Source: Agromyces bauzanensis (GTDB lineage Bacteria; Actinomycetota; Actinomycetes; Actinomycetales; Microbacteriaceae). From it: 64,000 nucleotides of DNA. How positions within the stretch are numbered: position 1 is the stretch's first letter; every line of letters begins with the position of its first letter. This document shows positions 45,124 through 53,276 of this stretch, piece after piece. Position numbers and translations under genes: made by a program. The stretch lies in contig NZ_BMMD01000002.1 of the NCBI RefSeq assembly GCF_014645655.1, positions 264,349-328,348 on the forward strand, given 5' to 3'. The notes under the pieces were generated by a model that worked only from the letters and a program-made list of their open reading frames with translations, searched no databases and was not told where the DNA came from.

Positions 45124-46096
45124 GGTAACGGAGCCCGATCTCCTCGCGGATCGCGTCGAGCGTGCCCATGATCGCGACGGTCTCGTCGATCGGGAGCACA
45201 TCGCCCGTGAGGTTCCCCTCGGCGACGAGCCGCTCGACCGCCGCCGCCTGGAAGTGCATGCCGCGGCCGGTCACGTCGGAACGGAACTCCTCGAGCACCG
45301 AACCGTCGGGCGCGACCACGCGGAAGGTCGTCGGCGTGTACCAGACCCGGTCGATCTCGATCCGGGCGTCGGTGCCGAGCACCGACGCGGTGTTGGGTCC
45401 GAGGGTGTGGCTCGCCGAGAGCGTCGTCGCGAGCCGATCGCCGTCGTACCCGAAGATCGTCGCGATCTGGGCGTCGGCGCCCGTGGCCTTGAAGGTGGCC
45501 GTCGTCTGGACCGTGAGCGGCGCGCCGAACAGGTCCCACGCGAACGAGATCGGATAGATACCGAGGTCGAGCAGGGCGCCGCCGCCGAGCTCGAGCGCGT
45601 TGATGCGGTGCTCGGGATCATCGGGGAGCCGCTGGGTGTGGTCGGCGATGAGGGTGCGCAGCTCGCCGAGCGTGCCGTCGGCGATGATCTCGCGGATGCG
45701 CACCATGTGCGGCAGGTACCGGGTCCACATGGCCTCGAGTATGAGGAGCCCCCGCTCGGCGGCGAGGTCGGCGAGCTCCTGCGCCTCTCGGGCGTTCACG
45801 GTGAACGGCTTCTCCACGAGCACGTGCTTGCCCGCCTCGAGCGCGAGTCGTGCGCTCGCCGCGTGCATCGGATGCGGCGTCGACACGTAGACGACGTCGA
45901 CCTCGGGGTCGGCGACGAGGGACTCGTAGCTGTCGTGGGCGGTCGGGATGTCGAACTTCGCGGCGAACGCGTCGGCCGCCTCCCTGGACCGCGAGCCCAC
46001 CGCCTGCACCGTGAAGCCGTTGAGCGTGAGGTCGTTCGTGAAGAGTCGGGCGATACCGCCCGTTGCCAGGATGCCCCAGCGCAGTCGATCCGTCAT
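45113..46096 (-). CDS. Gfo/Idh/MocA family oxidoreductase
   Basis: This 327-residue NAD(P)-dependent dehydrogenase has the N-terminal Rossmann motif GILATGGIARLF, then VDVVYVSTPHPMHA and the family's EKPFTVNAREA catalytic-lysine motif. The second domain has ELGGGALLDLGIYPI, typical of the trans-dihydrodiol or sugar dehydrogenase branch. Substrate is unknown. TAGGCT ends 7 nt before its ATG. The first 52 codons of a second copy survive at 54524-54679. Confidence 0.9.
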   Translation of the reverse strand: MTDRLRWGILATGGIARLFTNDLTLNGFTVQAVGSRSREAADAFAAKFDIPTAHDSYESLVADPEVDVVYVSTPHPMHAASARLALEAGKHVLVEKPFTVNAREAQELADLAAERGLLILEAMWTRYLPHMVRIREIIADGTLGELRTLIADHTQRLPDDPEHRINALELGGGALLDLGIYPISFAWDLFGAPLTVQTTATFKATGADAQIATIFGYDGDRLATTLSASHTLGPNTASVLGTDARIEIDRVWYTPTTFRVVAPDGSVLEEFRSDVTGRGMHFQAAAVERLVAEGNLTGDVLPIDETVAIMGTLDAIREEIGLRYPGE

Positions 46097-46103
46097 GGCC
46101 CGA

Positions 46104-46109
46104 AGCCTA
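46104..46109 (-). promoter_or_regulatory. -10 box of a probable leaderless promoter
   Basis: On the minus strand TAGGCT ends 7 nt before the ATG of the oxidoreductase at 46096. The same box and spacing survive in front of the truncated copy (54687-54692). Confidence 0.5.
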
Positions 46110-46219
46110 GCGTCGGAGCCGCCCGCCCAGCGTGCGATGCCCCGGCTGAGGAGTTACGACCGCTCCGGCTCCGAGTCAAGGGATTGATCCGAACCCTGCC
46201 GAGCGATTACTCGTGGAGT

Positions 46220-46573
46220 ATGGAGCGCATCTACTACGCCGGCGACCAGTTCCTCACGGGCACGGCCATCGCGAACGCACTGGTGTCGTACGCGGCCGCC
46301 CTCGGCCGTCGCGGCACGACGGGTGCCATCGAGATCCCGGTGCGCCACCCGGACGACGGCAGGCTCAGCGTGGTGAACTTCCTCGTCGGTCCCGCGAGCC
46401 AGATCGTGACCGAGCGCATCGACGCGGGGGACGACGACGAGCTCCGCGACGAGCAACTCGTGGAGCGGCTGCGGTCGCTGACCGCCGAGCTGGCGCCCAT
46501 GCATCCGATCACGAACCACGGCGTGCCCGACACCGAACAGGCCGTCGACTACGACTGGACCGACGAGGTCTAG
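46220..46573 (+). CDS. Hypothetical protein
   Basis: This 117-residue soluble protein is not recognised. It begins MERIYYAGDQFLTGTAIANA, continues with alternating strand/helix pattern (GAIEIPVRHPDDGRLSVVNF, SQIVTERIDAGDDDE) and ends in an acidic tail DYDWTDEV. It may be related to the next gene on the other strand: both pair a short strand-rich domain with phrases like FLVGPASQI and ILVGPGIPI. GTGGAG precedes the ATG. It ends overlapping the convergent gene by 4 bp. Confidence 0.65.
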   Translation: MERIYYAGDQFLTGTAIANALVSYAAALGRRGTTGAIEIPVRHPDDGRLSVVNFLVGPASQIVTERIDAGDDDELRDEQLVERLRSLTAELAPMHPITNHGVPDTEQAVDYDWTDEV

Positions 46574-46851
46574 TCCGAGGTCTCGGACGTCTGGGCCAGG
46601 TGGCCATCCGCGGAATCGTCGGCCTGATCGGCCGCGGTCGGCGGCTCGTCGGGGATCGGCAGGAGCGCGATCGGGATGCCCGGACCGACGAGGATTTCGG
46701 CGGCCTGCGGCCGGCCCTCGCCGTAGTTCACGCGGATCCAGATCGAGCGCCCGTCGCGGTGCGCCGCCTCGACCTCCGACTTCATCTGATCGAAGCCCTC
46801 CTGGCCGATCGAGAACTCGCGGCCGCCGTAGATGATGCCGATGCGCTTCAT
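46570..46851 (-). CDS. Hypothetical protein
   Basis: This 93-residue protein is not recognised. It starts MKRIGIIYGGREFSIGQEGF, includes SIWIRVNYGEGRPQAAEILV and ILVGPGIPIALLPI, and has a Thr/Asp/Ser-rich tail. The pattern of three strands suggests a small beta domain that could bind a nucleotide or peptide; this is speculative. Its ATG overlaps the upstream gene by ATGA, so the two are co-translated. Confidence 0.65.
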   Translation of the reverse strand: MKRIGIIYGGREFSIGQEGFDQMKSEVEAAHRDGRSIWIRVNYGEGRPQAAEILVGPGIPIALLPIPDEPPTAADQADDSADGHLAQTSETSD

Positions 46852-47174
46852 GGCTCCCGGTCTCCACTGGTGCCGGTGTCCTCGGGCTCGGGCATGAGGT
46901 GCAGTCCGCTCGGCGAGTTCGCCGTGCCCATGAGCAGGTCGATCCACGCCCGGTTGATCGACGGCTGGCGCCCGCCCGCGTACTTGAAGTGGAGCGGGAC
47001 CGTCGGATGGATCCAGAGCGTCGACCGCCCGTCGCCGACCGCCGGATCGTCGCGCCAACTGAAGTAGAACGACTCCCCCCGCCGGAGCTTGGCGCCGATC
47101 ACGAGTTGCAGGTGAGCGAGGACGCGGTCGTCGAAGTCCACCGTCAACGTCGAATCGTAGGTCAGTCTGCCCAC
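46848..47174 (-). CDS. Conserved hypothetical protein (DUF7882-like)
   Basis: This 108-residue protein starts GRLTYDSTLTVDFDDRVLAH and contains LRRGESFYFSWRDD and TLWIHPTVPLHFKYAGGR. I associate this pattern with a short conserved family common in Microbacteriaceae, often with phrases TVDFDDRxLAHLQ; its function is unknown. The start is GTG at 47174 behind a G-rich stretch. It is coupled to the next gene on the minus strand. Confidence 0.7.
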   Translation of the reverse strand: MGRLTYDSTLTVDFDDRVLAHLQLVIGAKLRRGESFYFSWRDDPAVGDGRSTLWIHPTVPLHFKYAGGRQPSINRAWIDLLMGTANSPSGLHLMPEPEDTGTSGDREP

Positions 47175-47532
47175 CGGGCCCCCCGATGCTCTGCATCCCG
47201 GCGATCGGGTACCCGCCGGGTCGTTGCGCCCAGACTAGCCGTGGCGGGCAGCCTGCCGCGCCCCCTTGACGAGTGGCGCGCGCGGTGCCTGCGCACGTGT
47301 CGGCGGGAGGGCTTCCACCGGCCGAACACGCCGTTCCGCCGCGAGGTCCGCGCGGGTGGTGTGCTGCACCGCCGAGCACCGCCGCGAAACCGCCGGCCCT
47401 CGTCAACGCGCTCGACGCCCCGCTCCCGACCGAGCGCGTGGTGGTGCCCGACGGCGGCAACGTGAATGTCGCGCAGCCGCACCGGCTGTAGTGTTGTCCG
47501 AGCCTGGCCGCGACTTCCGAGGAGGGCATTCG
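47175..47532. other. 358-bp gap without a convincing gene
   Basis: Open frames exist on both strands but none has a ribosome binding site with codon use like neighbouring genes. A stretch at 47400-47491 reads NALDAPLPTERVVVPDGGN in one frame and could be the end of a lost gene. This gap marks the left limit of the MFS-rhodanese segment. Confidence 0.5.
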
Positions 47533-47568
47533 ATGGGTGTTGGCGAGAACCCGGAGCCGGCCGCATGA
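47533..47568 (+). CDS. 11-codon leader frame coupled to the MFS gene
   Basis: ATG at 47533 follows the strong site GAGGAGGG by 6 bp and reads MGVGENPEPAA, stopping by ATGA overlap with the MFS start. It is either a leader peptide giving translational coupling or the surviving start of a deleted gene such as an ArsR-type regulator. Confidence 0.4.
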   Translation: MGVGENPEPAA

Positions 47569-48878
47569 GCCGGGGCGTGGCCACGAAGCGGGGCCGGCGA
47601 CCGATCACCCTGGGCCTTCGCGCGAACGCGGCGCAGTTCACGATCCTGGTGGCCATCAACGCGCTGGTCGGCGGCATGGTCGGCCAGCAGCAGACGGTCC
47701 TGCCACTGCTCGCCGAGGACGAGTTCGGGCTCACCGGCTACACGTTCATGTTCACCTACGTGATCGCTTTCGGCGTCACCAAGGCGACCGCGAACTACTT
47801 CGCCGGCGCATGGTCGGACAGGTTCGGCCGCAAACCGGTGCTGATCGCGGGATGGCTGTTCGCGGTGCCGGTGCCTCTGATGCTGATCTGGGCCCCCGAG
47901 TGGGGCTGGGTCGTGGCGGCCAACGTGCTGCTGGGCGTCAACCAGGGGCTGACCTGGTCAACCACGGTGATCATGAAGATCGACCTGGTCGGTCCGAAGC
48001 AGCGGGGCCTGGCGATGGGCCTGAACGAGGCCGCCGGCTACGGTGCCGTCGCCATCACCTCGATGGCGGCCGGCTACCTGGCCGCGGAGTTCGGCCTCCG
48101 GCCTGCGCCGTTCCTCCTCGGCCTGACCTACACCGCGCTCGCACTGGGGCTTTCCACGCTGGCGGTCAGGGAGACCCGGGGCCACGCCGAGGCCGAGGCA
48201 TCCGGTCACGTGCCCCGCGCCGACGGCCGGCATGACCATCTGCACGGCGAGCTCAGCAACCGCGAGGTGTTCGCGCAGACCAGCTTCCGCGAGCCTGCCC
48301 TCTCCTCTGCGAGCCAGGCGGGCCTGGTCAACAACCTCAACTTCGGCCTGTCGTGGGGACTGTTCCCGCTGCTGTTCGCAAGCTCGGGGCTCCCTGTCGG
48401 CCAGATCGGCGTGCTGTTCGCGCTCTATCCCGCGATGTGGGGCATCGGCCAGCTCTTCACCGGCGCACTGTCGGACCGGTGGGGCCGCAAGTACCTCATC
48501 GTCACGGGCATGTCCACCCAGGCCGCCGCCCTCGCCGTGATCGCGTCCGCCGAAAGCTTCGAGCTGTGGGCAGCGGGGACCATGCTGCTCGGCGCGGGCA
48601 CGGCGATGGTCTACCCGACCCTGCTCGCGGTGGTCGGGGACGTGGCGCACCCGGCATGGCGGGGACGCGCCGTCGGCATCTACCGGGTCTGGCGCGACCT
48701 GGGCTACGCGGTCGGCGCGCTCATGGGCGGTGTCGTCGCCGACCTGTGGAGCCTACGCACCGCCGTCTGGGTGGCGGCGGCGGTCAGCGTCGTCTCCGCC
48801 GTGGTGGTCGCCGTGAGGATGTACGAGACGCATCATCGTCCCGCCGAGATGACGCCGGAGTCGGCTGACCATGGGTGA
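47565..48878 (+). CDS. Major facilitator superfamily transporter
   Basis: This 437-residue transporter has 12 predicted helices in two halves. The MFS loop motif appears as GAWSDRFGRKPVLIAGW after helix 2 and GALSDRWGRKYLIVTGM in the second half. The central loop is His-rich (GHVPRADGRHDHLHGEL), which could bind a metal. It is followed by a rhodanese-domain gene overlapping by 4 bp, a pairing I associate with metal or sulfur stress loci; the substrate is not established. The segment ends at a tRNA gene, suggesting acquisition. Confidence 0.88.
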   Translation: MSRGVATKRGRRPITLGLRANAAQFTILVAINALVGGMVGQQQTVLPLLAEDEFGLTGYTFMFTYVIAFGVTKATANYFAGAWSDRFGRKPVLIAGWLFAVPVPLMLIWAPEWGWVVAANVLLGVNQGLTWSTTVIMKIDLVGPKQRGLAMGLNEAAGYGAVAITSMAAGYLAAEFGLRPAPFLLGLTYTALALGLSTLAVRETRGHAEAEASGHVPRADGRHDHLHGELSNREVFAQTSFREPALSSASQAGLVNNLNFGLSWGLFPLLFASSGLPVGQIGVLFALYPAMWGIGQLFTGALSDRWGRKYLIVTGMSTQAAALAVIASAESFELWAAGTMLLGAGTAMVYPTLLAVVGDVAHPAWRGRAVGIYRVWRDLGYAVGALMGGVVADLWSLRTAVWVAAAVSVVSAVVVAVRMYETHHRPAEMTPESADHG

Positions 48879-49132
48879 CCGATACCGAGGCCGTCGACAC
48901 CGACGAGCTGGTTCGCCGCATCGACGGCGGTGATGCGATCCTCCTGGATGTCCGTCCGGAGCCGGGGTATGCCGGAGGACACCTCCCGGGCGCGAAGCAC
49001 ATCCCCCTCGAGGAGCTGACCGGACGGCTGTCCGACCTCCCCCGCGATCGCGAGATCGTCGCGTACTGCCGCGGACGGTACGGTGTCCTGGAGTGGTGCC
49101 TGCCGGACTCCCGGTCGCGACCTCACGCACGG
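48875..49132 (+). pseudogene. Rhodanese-domain gene cut off at the tRNA-Thr
   Basis: The frame starts GTG by overlap with the MFS gene and gives a good rhodanese beginning: ILLDVRPEPGYAGGHLPGAK and DREIVAYCRGRYGVL. The active-site loop normally reads YCRGPYC in related proteins; here the second Cys position is Gly. After GVL the family resemblance ends, about 30 residues short of a domain end, and the frame runs into the tRNA gene (stop at 49177). The C-terminal helix is missing, so it is probably inactive. Confidence 0.7.
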
Positions 49133-49205
49133 AGCCGCCTGTGGGAATCGAACCCACGACCTATTCATTACGAGTGAATCGCTCTGCCGACTGAGCTAAG
49201 GCGGC
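49133..49205 (-). tRNA. tRNA-Thr (anticodon CGT)
   Basis: The minus strand folds into a full cloverleaf of 73 nt: acceptor GCCGCCT/AGGCGGC, D arm GCTC/GAGC, anticodon stem ATTCA/TGAAT with loop CTCGTAA (anticodon CGT, reading ACG), and T arm GTGGG-TTCGATT-CCCAC. The discriminator base is T, and CCA is not encoded. Its 3' end faces the MFS-rhodanese segment, the usual side for integrated DNA. Confidence 0.97.
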
Positions 49206-49283
49206 GTGGCCAGCGCATCACCGATGCGATCCCGCTGGCACGAGAGTCCATGTTAGCGGATCCGGAGGGCAGCGTTGACCACG

Positions 49284-50846
49284 TCAGCAGCCTGGGTCGT
49301 TCGCGGGTACCGTGCCGTCGATGAGGAACGCCTCGACCGTGTCGTCGACGCACGCGTTGGACTTGTTGTAGGCCGTGTGGCCCTCGCCGTCGTAGCTCAC
49401 GAGCACGCCGCTCGCGAGCTGGTCGGCGAGCGCCACCGCCCACTCGTAGGGCGTCGCCGGGTCGCCGGTGGTGCCGATCACGAGGATCGGCGCCGCACCC
49501 TCGGCGTGGATGGGCCCGCGCTCGCGCTCGCCCTGGTGCGGCCAGTTCACGCACGCCAGGTCGCCGAAGCCGAAGTACGGCCCGATGGTCGGCGCGGCGG
49601 CGGCGACCGACGCGGCCTTCTCGCGCATGACGCCGACATCGGACTGGTACGCGTAGTCGAGGCAGTTGATCGCCCGGAAGGACTCGGTCGAGTTGTCGAG
49701 ATAGGTGCCGTCCTCGTTGCGGCCGTTGTATCCGTCGGCGAACGAGAGCGCGTAGTCGGCCTCACCGAACATGACGGACTCGAGCATCTGGCTCAGGTAC
49801 GGCCAGGAGTCGGCACTGTACAGGGGGTAGATGATGGCGGTGAGCAGCGTGTCGGCGCCCACCATGCGGCCATCGGAACCGCGTAGCGGGCTCGCGTCGA
49901 CCGAGGCGAGCAGGCGGCCGACCTCGGCCATGCCGTCGTCGGCCGTGCCGTCGAAGGGGCACTCCGTTCCGGTCAGGCAGTCCTCGAGGTAGGCGTGCAG
50001 CGCCTGTTCGAAGCCGATCGCCTGCGCCTCGGTGACCTCGGCGTCGCTCGCCGATGGATCGATCGCGCCGTCGAGCACGAGGCGGCCCACCTTCTCGGGG
50101 TAGAGCTCGGCGTACGTCGCTCCGAGGAACGTGCCGTAGGAGTAGCCGAGGTAGTTGAGCTGCTCGTCGCCGAGGATCGCCCGCAGCAGGTCGAGATCGC
50201 GCGCCGCGCTCACGGTGTCGACCTCGCCGAGGAGGTCGCCCGTGCGCTCGGCGCAGGCCTGCCCGAAGTCCGCCGAGGCCGCCCCGACCGCGTCGACCCA
50301 GGCGTCGCTGCCGCGCTCGGCCGGCACGATGCCGTAGAGGTACTCGTCCATCTGCTCGGCGTCGTAGCAGGCCACCGCCGACGACTGGCCGACTCCGCGA
50401 GGGTCGAAGCCCACGACATCGAACCGCTCCTGCAGCGGTTCGCCGACCGCGTAAGCGAGCGACTCGGCGATGAACTCGTAGCCCGAACCGCCGGGACCGC
50501 CCGGGTTCACGAGCAGCGACCCGATCCGGTCGCCGCTCGCGACGTGGCGCACGAGTGCGAGCTCGATCTCGCCGCGCTCGGGGTCGTCCCAGTCGAGCGG
50601 CGCCGTCGCGCTCGCGCAGCCGAGCCCGTCGCCGCAGCGCTCCCATTCGAGCACCTGCGTGTAGAACGGGCGCAGCGCCTCGGCGACGTCCTCCCCGGTC
50701 GGGGTCGACACGGGCTTCTCGGCGTCCAGGATCGACGGAAGGCACCCCGTGAGGGCGAACGTGGCGACGAGCACGCCTGCGGCCGCGACCGCACGGACGC
50801 GCCGCGGCATCCGCCCCCTCGTGGTGCTGGTGCGTGCCCCGGTCAT
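49284..50846 (-). CDS. Lipoprotein alpha/beta hydrolase of the tripeptidyl aminopeptidase (S33, TAP-like) family
   Basis: This 520-residue secreted enzyme has a basic N-terminus, a hydrophobic stretch and a lipobox LTGC (C35), so it should be lipid-anchored outside the cell. VNPGGPGGSGYEF is the oxyanion region, GYSYGTFLG holds the nucleophile Ser, and GTTGDPATPY and GEGHTAYN hold the Asp and His in the TAP-like C-terminal domain. The family removes tripeptides or hydrolyses esters. The ATG at 50846 overlaps the holB stop; a start at 50810 would give a more usual lipoprotein signal length. Confidence 0.9.
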   Translation of the reverse strand: MTGARTSTTRGRMPRRVRAVAAAGVLVATFALTGCLPSILDAEKPVSTPTGEDVAEALRPFYTQVLEWERCGDGLGCASATAPLDWDDPERGEIELALVRHVASGDRIGSLLVNPGGPGGSGYEFIAESLAYAVGEPLQERFDVVGFDPRGVGQSSAVACYDAEQMDEYLYGIVPAERGSDAWVDAVGAASADFGQACAERTGDLLGEVDTVSAARDLDLLRAILGDEQLNYLGYSYGTFLGATYAELYPEKVGRLVLDGAIDPSASDAEVTEAQAIGFEQALHAYLEDCLTGTECPFDGTADDGMAEVGRLLASVDASPLRGSDGRMVGADTLLTAIIYPLYSADSWPYLSQMLESVMFGEADYALSFADGYNGRNEDGTYLDNSTESFRAINCLDYAYQSDVGVMREKAASVAAAAPTIGPYFGFGDLACVNWPHQGERERGPIHAEGAAPILVIGTTGDPATPYEWAVALADQLASGVLVSYDGEGHTAYNKSNACVDDTVEAFLIDGTVPANDPGC

Positions 50847-52018
50847 GCGGCTCCCTGTTCGGTCGTGGCGGTGCGGATCGCGCTCACGAGCATCGCCTCG
50901 AGGGCGAGCGCCGGTTGCACGTTGCCGTCGATGCGCTCGCGCGCGGCCTGGATGGCGTCGAGCGTGGCGAGCGTCGTCGCGGGAGCAGCAGATGCCGCGG
51001 CCCGGCGCAGCTCGGGCTCCAGCTCGCGATTGACGAGGTCGACACGGGCGTCGAGCTGGATCAGCAGGATGTCGCGGTACAGCGACGCGAGGTCGACGAG
51101 GATGCGGTCGATGCCGTCGCGGAGGCTCCTGGTGGCCCGGCGCTTCTGGTCGTCGTCGAGGGCCTTCAACTGCGGCCGGAGGGCGGCGGGCACGGCCTGC
51201 CCGGGAGCGAGGCCGAGCGAGTGCAGCGCGTGCGCGCGCTCCTCCGCGTCGCGCAGCTCGGTGATGGCCTTCGCGTCGTCGCCGGCGATCTCGAGGAACC
51301 GCGCCGCGGTCATGACGGCTGTCGCCGCCGATCGCACGGCGAGGGCGAGCCGCAGGGTCTCGGCGCGGCGGAGCCTCGCCTCCTCGCTCGTCGCGAGCCG
51401 GTGCGCCATGCCGATGTGGCACTGCGCCTCTCGAGCCGAGCGCTCGGCGAGGTCGGGCTCGATGCCGTCGCGACGTTCGAGGAGCGCCGCCACCTCGGCC
51501 ACCGAGGGCATCTGCAGCCGCACGGTGCGCACGCGCGAGCGGATGGTCGGGATGAGGTCGGCCTCGCTCGGTGCGCAGAGGATCCAGACCGTGCGCTCGG
51601 GCGGCTCCTCGAGCTCCTTGAGCAGGAAGTTCGACGTCTGCTCGGTCATGCGGTCGGCGTCCTCGACGATGATGACGCGATGCCGGCCGACCGACGGCGA
51701 GTAGTGCGAGCGCCGCACGATCTCGCGCACGTCGTCGCGCTTGATGATGACGCCCTCGGTCGCGAGCACCTGCAGGTCGGGATGGCTGCGCGCCTCGACC
51801 TGGATGCGGGTCGCCTCATCGCCGTCGGGCTCGCCCGAGATGAGCGCCGTGGCGAACGCGTACGCGAGGTTCGACCGCCCCGAGCCGGGCGGCCCCGTGA
51901 TGAGCCACGAGTGCGTCATCTGCTGCGACGACGCAGTCGACGCGTCGGCGGACTCGGCCGCCGAACGGAACACGGCTATGGCCTGCTCCTGCCCGGTCAG
52001 GTCGCTCCACACGCTCAC
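50843..52018 (-). CDS. holB: DNA polymerase III delta' subunit
   Basis: This 391-residue clamp-loader subunit starts SVWSDLTGQEQAIAVF and has an AAA+ fold. The P-loop is GPPGSGRSN, with Arg in place of the Walker A Lys, as fits delta', which does not hydrolyse ATP. Box VIII-like RVIIVEDADRM and sensor-1-type LLKELEEPPERTVWIL are visible. The GTG follows TAGCGT by 6 nt. Normally it directly follows tmk; here 4.6 kb of other genes intervene. Confidence 0.93.
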   Translation of the reverse strand: MSVWSDLTGQEQAIAVFRSAAESADASTASSQQMTHSWLITGPPGSGRSNLAYAFATALISGEPDGDEATRIQVEARSHPDLQVLATEGVIIKRDDVREIVRRSHYSPSVGRHRVIIVEDADRMTEQTSNFLLKELEEPPERTVWILCAPSEADLIPTIRSRVRTVRLQMPSVAEVAALLERRDGIEPDLAERSAREAQCHIGMAHRLATSEEARLRRAETLRLALAVRSAATAVMTAARFLEIAGDDAKAITELRDAEERAHALHSLGLAPGQAVPAALRPQLKALDDDQKRRATRSLRDGIDRILVDLASLYRDILLIQLDARVDLVNRELEPELRRAAASAAPATTLATLDAIQAARERIDGNVQPALALEAMLVSAIRTATTEQGAA

Positions 52019-52024
52019 GACACC

Positions 52025-52030
52025 ACGCTA
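52025..52030 (-). promoter_or_regulatory. -10 box of a probable leaderless promoter for holB
   Basis: On the minus strand TAGCGT ends 6 nt before the holB GTG at 52018. It abuts the left 32-bp direct repeat, so holB kept its own start signal after being separated from tmk. Confidence 0.5.
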
Positions 52031-52061
52031 CCTTCCGCCGCTGACCGTGATCCGTGAGGGC
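52030..52061. repeat. Left 32-bp direct repeat flanking the tmk-holB insert
   Basis: This 32-bp sequence (ACCTTCCGCCGCTGACCGTG and 12 more) is identical to 56594-56625 next to the tmk stop. Here it is followed by a second copy of its last 15 bp with one mismatch (52062-52076) and by TCAGACAAGG, which matches the tmk 3' end TCAGACGAGG in 9 of 10 bases. Confidence 0.95.
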
Positions 52062-52086
52062 GTGATCCATGAGGGCTCAGACAAGG

Positions 52087-52281
52087 AAATCGATCGCCGA
52101 GGGGCACCGCGTCCTCCACGTCCCACGTCGCGAAGAGCTCGGTCGGCGCCGAGCCGCCGTGCACCAGCAGCACCGGCGGCCGGCCGGATTCCGCATCGTC
52201 GCCATGCACGCGGTAGGCGATGAGCACCCCGTCGGGCGACTCGGCGTGGAGGATCGGCGACGAGGACGACTCCGGGATCAC
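52087..52281 (-). pseudogene. Deleted copy of the alpha/beta hydrolase gene
   Basis: The frame starts at 52281 by ATGA overlap with the isochorismatase gene, as in the intact locus. It reads LHAESPDGVLIAYRVHGDD and PPVLLVHG like the gene at 41994-42800, then jumps directly to TELFATWDVEDA, which matches FATWDLDEA about 120 residues further on. After that it breaks at the tmk-derived repeat. The nucleophile Ser and catalytic His are lost. Confidence 0.85.
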
Positions 52282-52985
52282 ACGCGTCCCGCCTCGTCGT
52301 CGGCCGATGCGCCGGCGGCATCCGCCTCACCGTCGCCATCCGCCGGCTCGGCCGCATCCACGTCGTCGGCCTCGGGCGCCTCGGCGACCTCGCCCGGCGG
52401 CAGCTCGGCCGATTCGACGATCGCGGCCCCGGCGTGGCCGAGCTCGGCGATCGCGGCCTCAGACGTCTCGGGCGCGACGCCCGCGACGAGATCGCGGAGC
52501 ACGCGCACATGACGTCCGTGCTCGATGGCGTCGAGCGCGCTCGCGCGGACGCAGTAGTCGGTCGCGATGCCCGCGACGTCGACATCGGTGATGCCGTGGC
52601 GCTCGAGGACCTCCGTGATCGACGCGCCCGCGTCATCCGTGCCTTCGAAGATCGAGTACGCCGGCACGCCCTGGCCCTTCCGGATGTGCACGTCGACGCG
52701 GCTCGTGTCGAGCGCCGGGTGGTACTCGGCGCCGTCCGTGCCGGCCATGCAGTGCTTCGGCCACGTCGTGACGAAGTCGGGTGCCACGTCGGTCGCGAAG
52801 TGCCCGCCGTTGTCGTCGTCGGGGTTGTGCCAGTCGCGGGATGCCACGACGAGGTCGTAGCGCTCGCCGTGCTCGGCGAGGTACTCGGTGATGCCGGCGG
52901 CCACCGCGGCGCCGCCGTCGACGCCGAGCGCTCCGCCCTCGGTGAAGTCGTTCTGCACGTCGATGATGAACAGGGCCCGACTCAT
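52278..52985 (-). CDS. Isochorismatase-family hydrolase, second copy, with acidic tail
   Basis: This 235-residue protein is about three quarters identical by eye to the nicotinamidase-like protein at 42797-43402. It keeps the triad (FIIDVQNDF, HIRKGQG, ATDYCVRAS) and the metal residues DWH and GGH, so the core looks functional. It has a C-terminal tail of about 40 residues made mostly of Ala, Asp, Glu and Gly that the other copy lacks. It is the only member of the duplicated block that remains whole. GGAGCC precedes the ATG. Confidence 0.85.
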   Translation of the reverse strand: MSRALFIIDVQNDFTEGGALGVDGGAAVAAGITEYLAEHGERYDLVVASRDWHNPDDDNGGHFATDVAPDFVTTWPKHCMAGTDGAEYHPALDTSRVDVHIRKGQGVPAYSIFEGTDDAGASITEVLERHGITDVDVAGIATDYCVRASALDAIEHGRHVRVLRDLVAGVAPETSEAAIAELGHAGAAIVESAELPPGEVAEAPEADDVDAAEPADGDGEADAAGASADDEAGRV

Positions 52986-53079
52986 GATCGGCTCCTTCGC
53001 TCCTCGGGTCTCGGGCGGGGTTCGTCCAGCCGCCGTCTCCATTCTGTCGCGGTTCGGGATGCCGCGGGCGGGCACTCCG

Positions 53080-53205
53080 TCACTCGTTCGAGAGCTCGTC
53101 CCCGCAGCGGGAGAAGCCCGTGGTCAGCGTGTCGATCCACCCCGTCTTGCGAACACCGCGCCGCGCGCGACCGCGTCGTCGCCCGCCAACCGGTCGTCGC
53201 TCACC
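53080..53205 (-). pseudogene. Fragment of a second dacB gene
   Basis: The minus strand reads SDDRLAGDDAVARGAV, matching YSDRFAGDNAVAAGAV of the intact DacB, then shifts frame into VRKTGWIDTLTTGF and ends CGDELSNE. The intact protein has about 36 residues between KTGWIE and DTLTTGF, so there is both a frameshift and an internal deletion. Nothing of the N-terminal 85% remains. It lies in the same place relative to the isochorismatase gene as intact dacB. Confidence 0.85.
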
Positions 53206-53276
53206 CGGGCATCGTACGGAGGCCGCCCGGACGAGTCCCGAGTGCCGGTCGCGACGGTACACGCCCCGCGACGGAC

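Noticed and set aside
45254..46573. Long plus-strand frame reaching back over the oxidoreductase gene
   Set aside because: Only the part from 46220 has gene-like sequence and a ribosome site; the rest is antisense to the oxidoreductase.
47273..47491. Possible 72-codon gene before the MFS segment
   Set aside because: No ribosome site and no recognisable family; only its last 30 residues look protein-like, so it is noted as gap content.
47200..47560. Left att site matching the tRNA-Thr 3' end
   Set aside because: No copy of the T-arm or acceptor sequence was seen by eye; integration at the tRNA therefore remains an inference.
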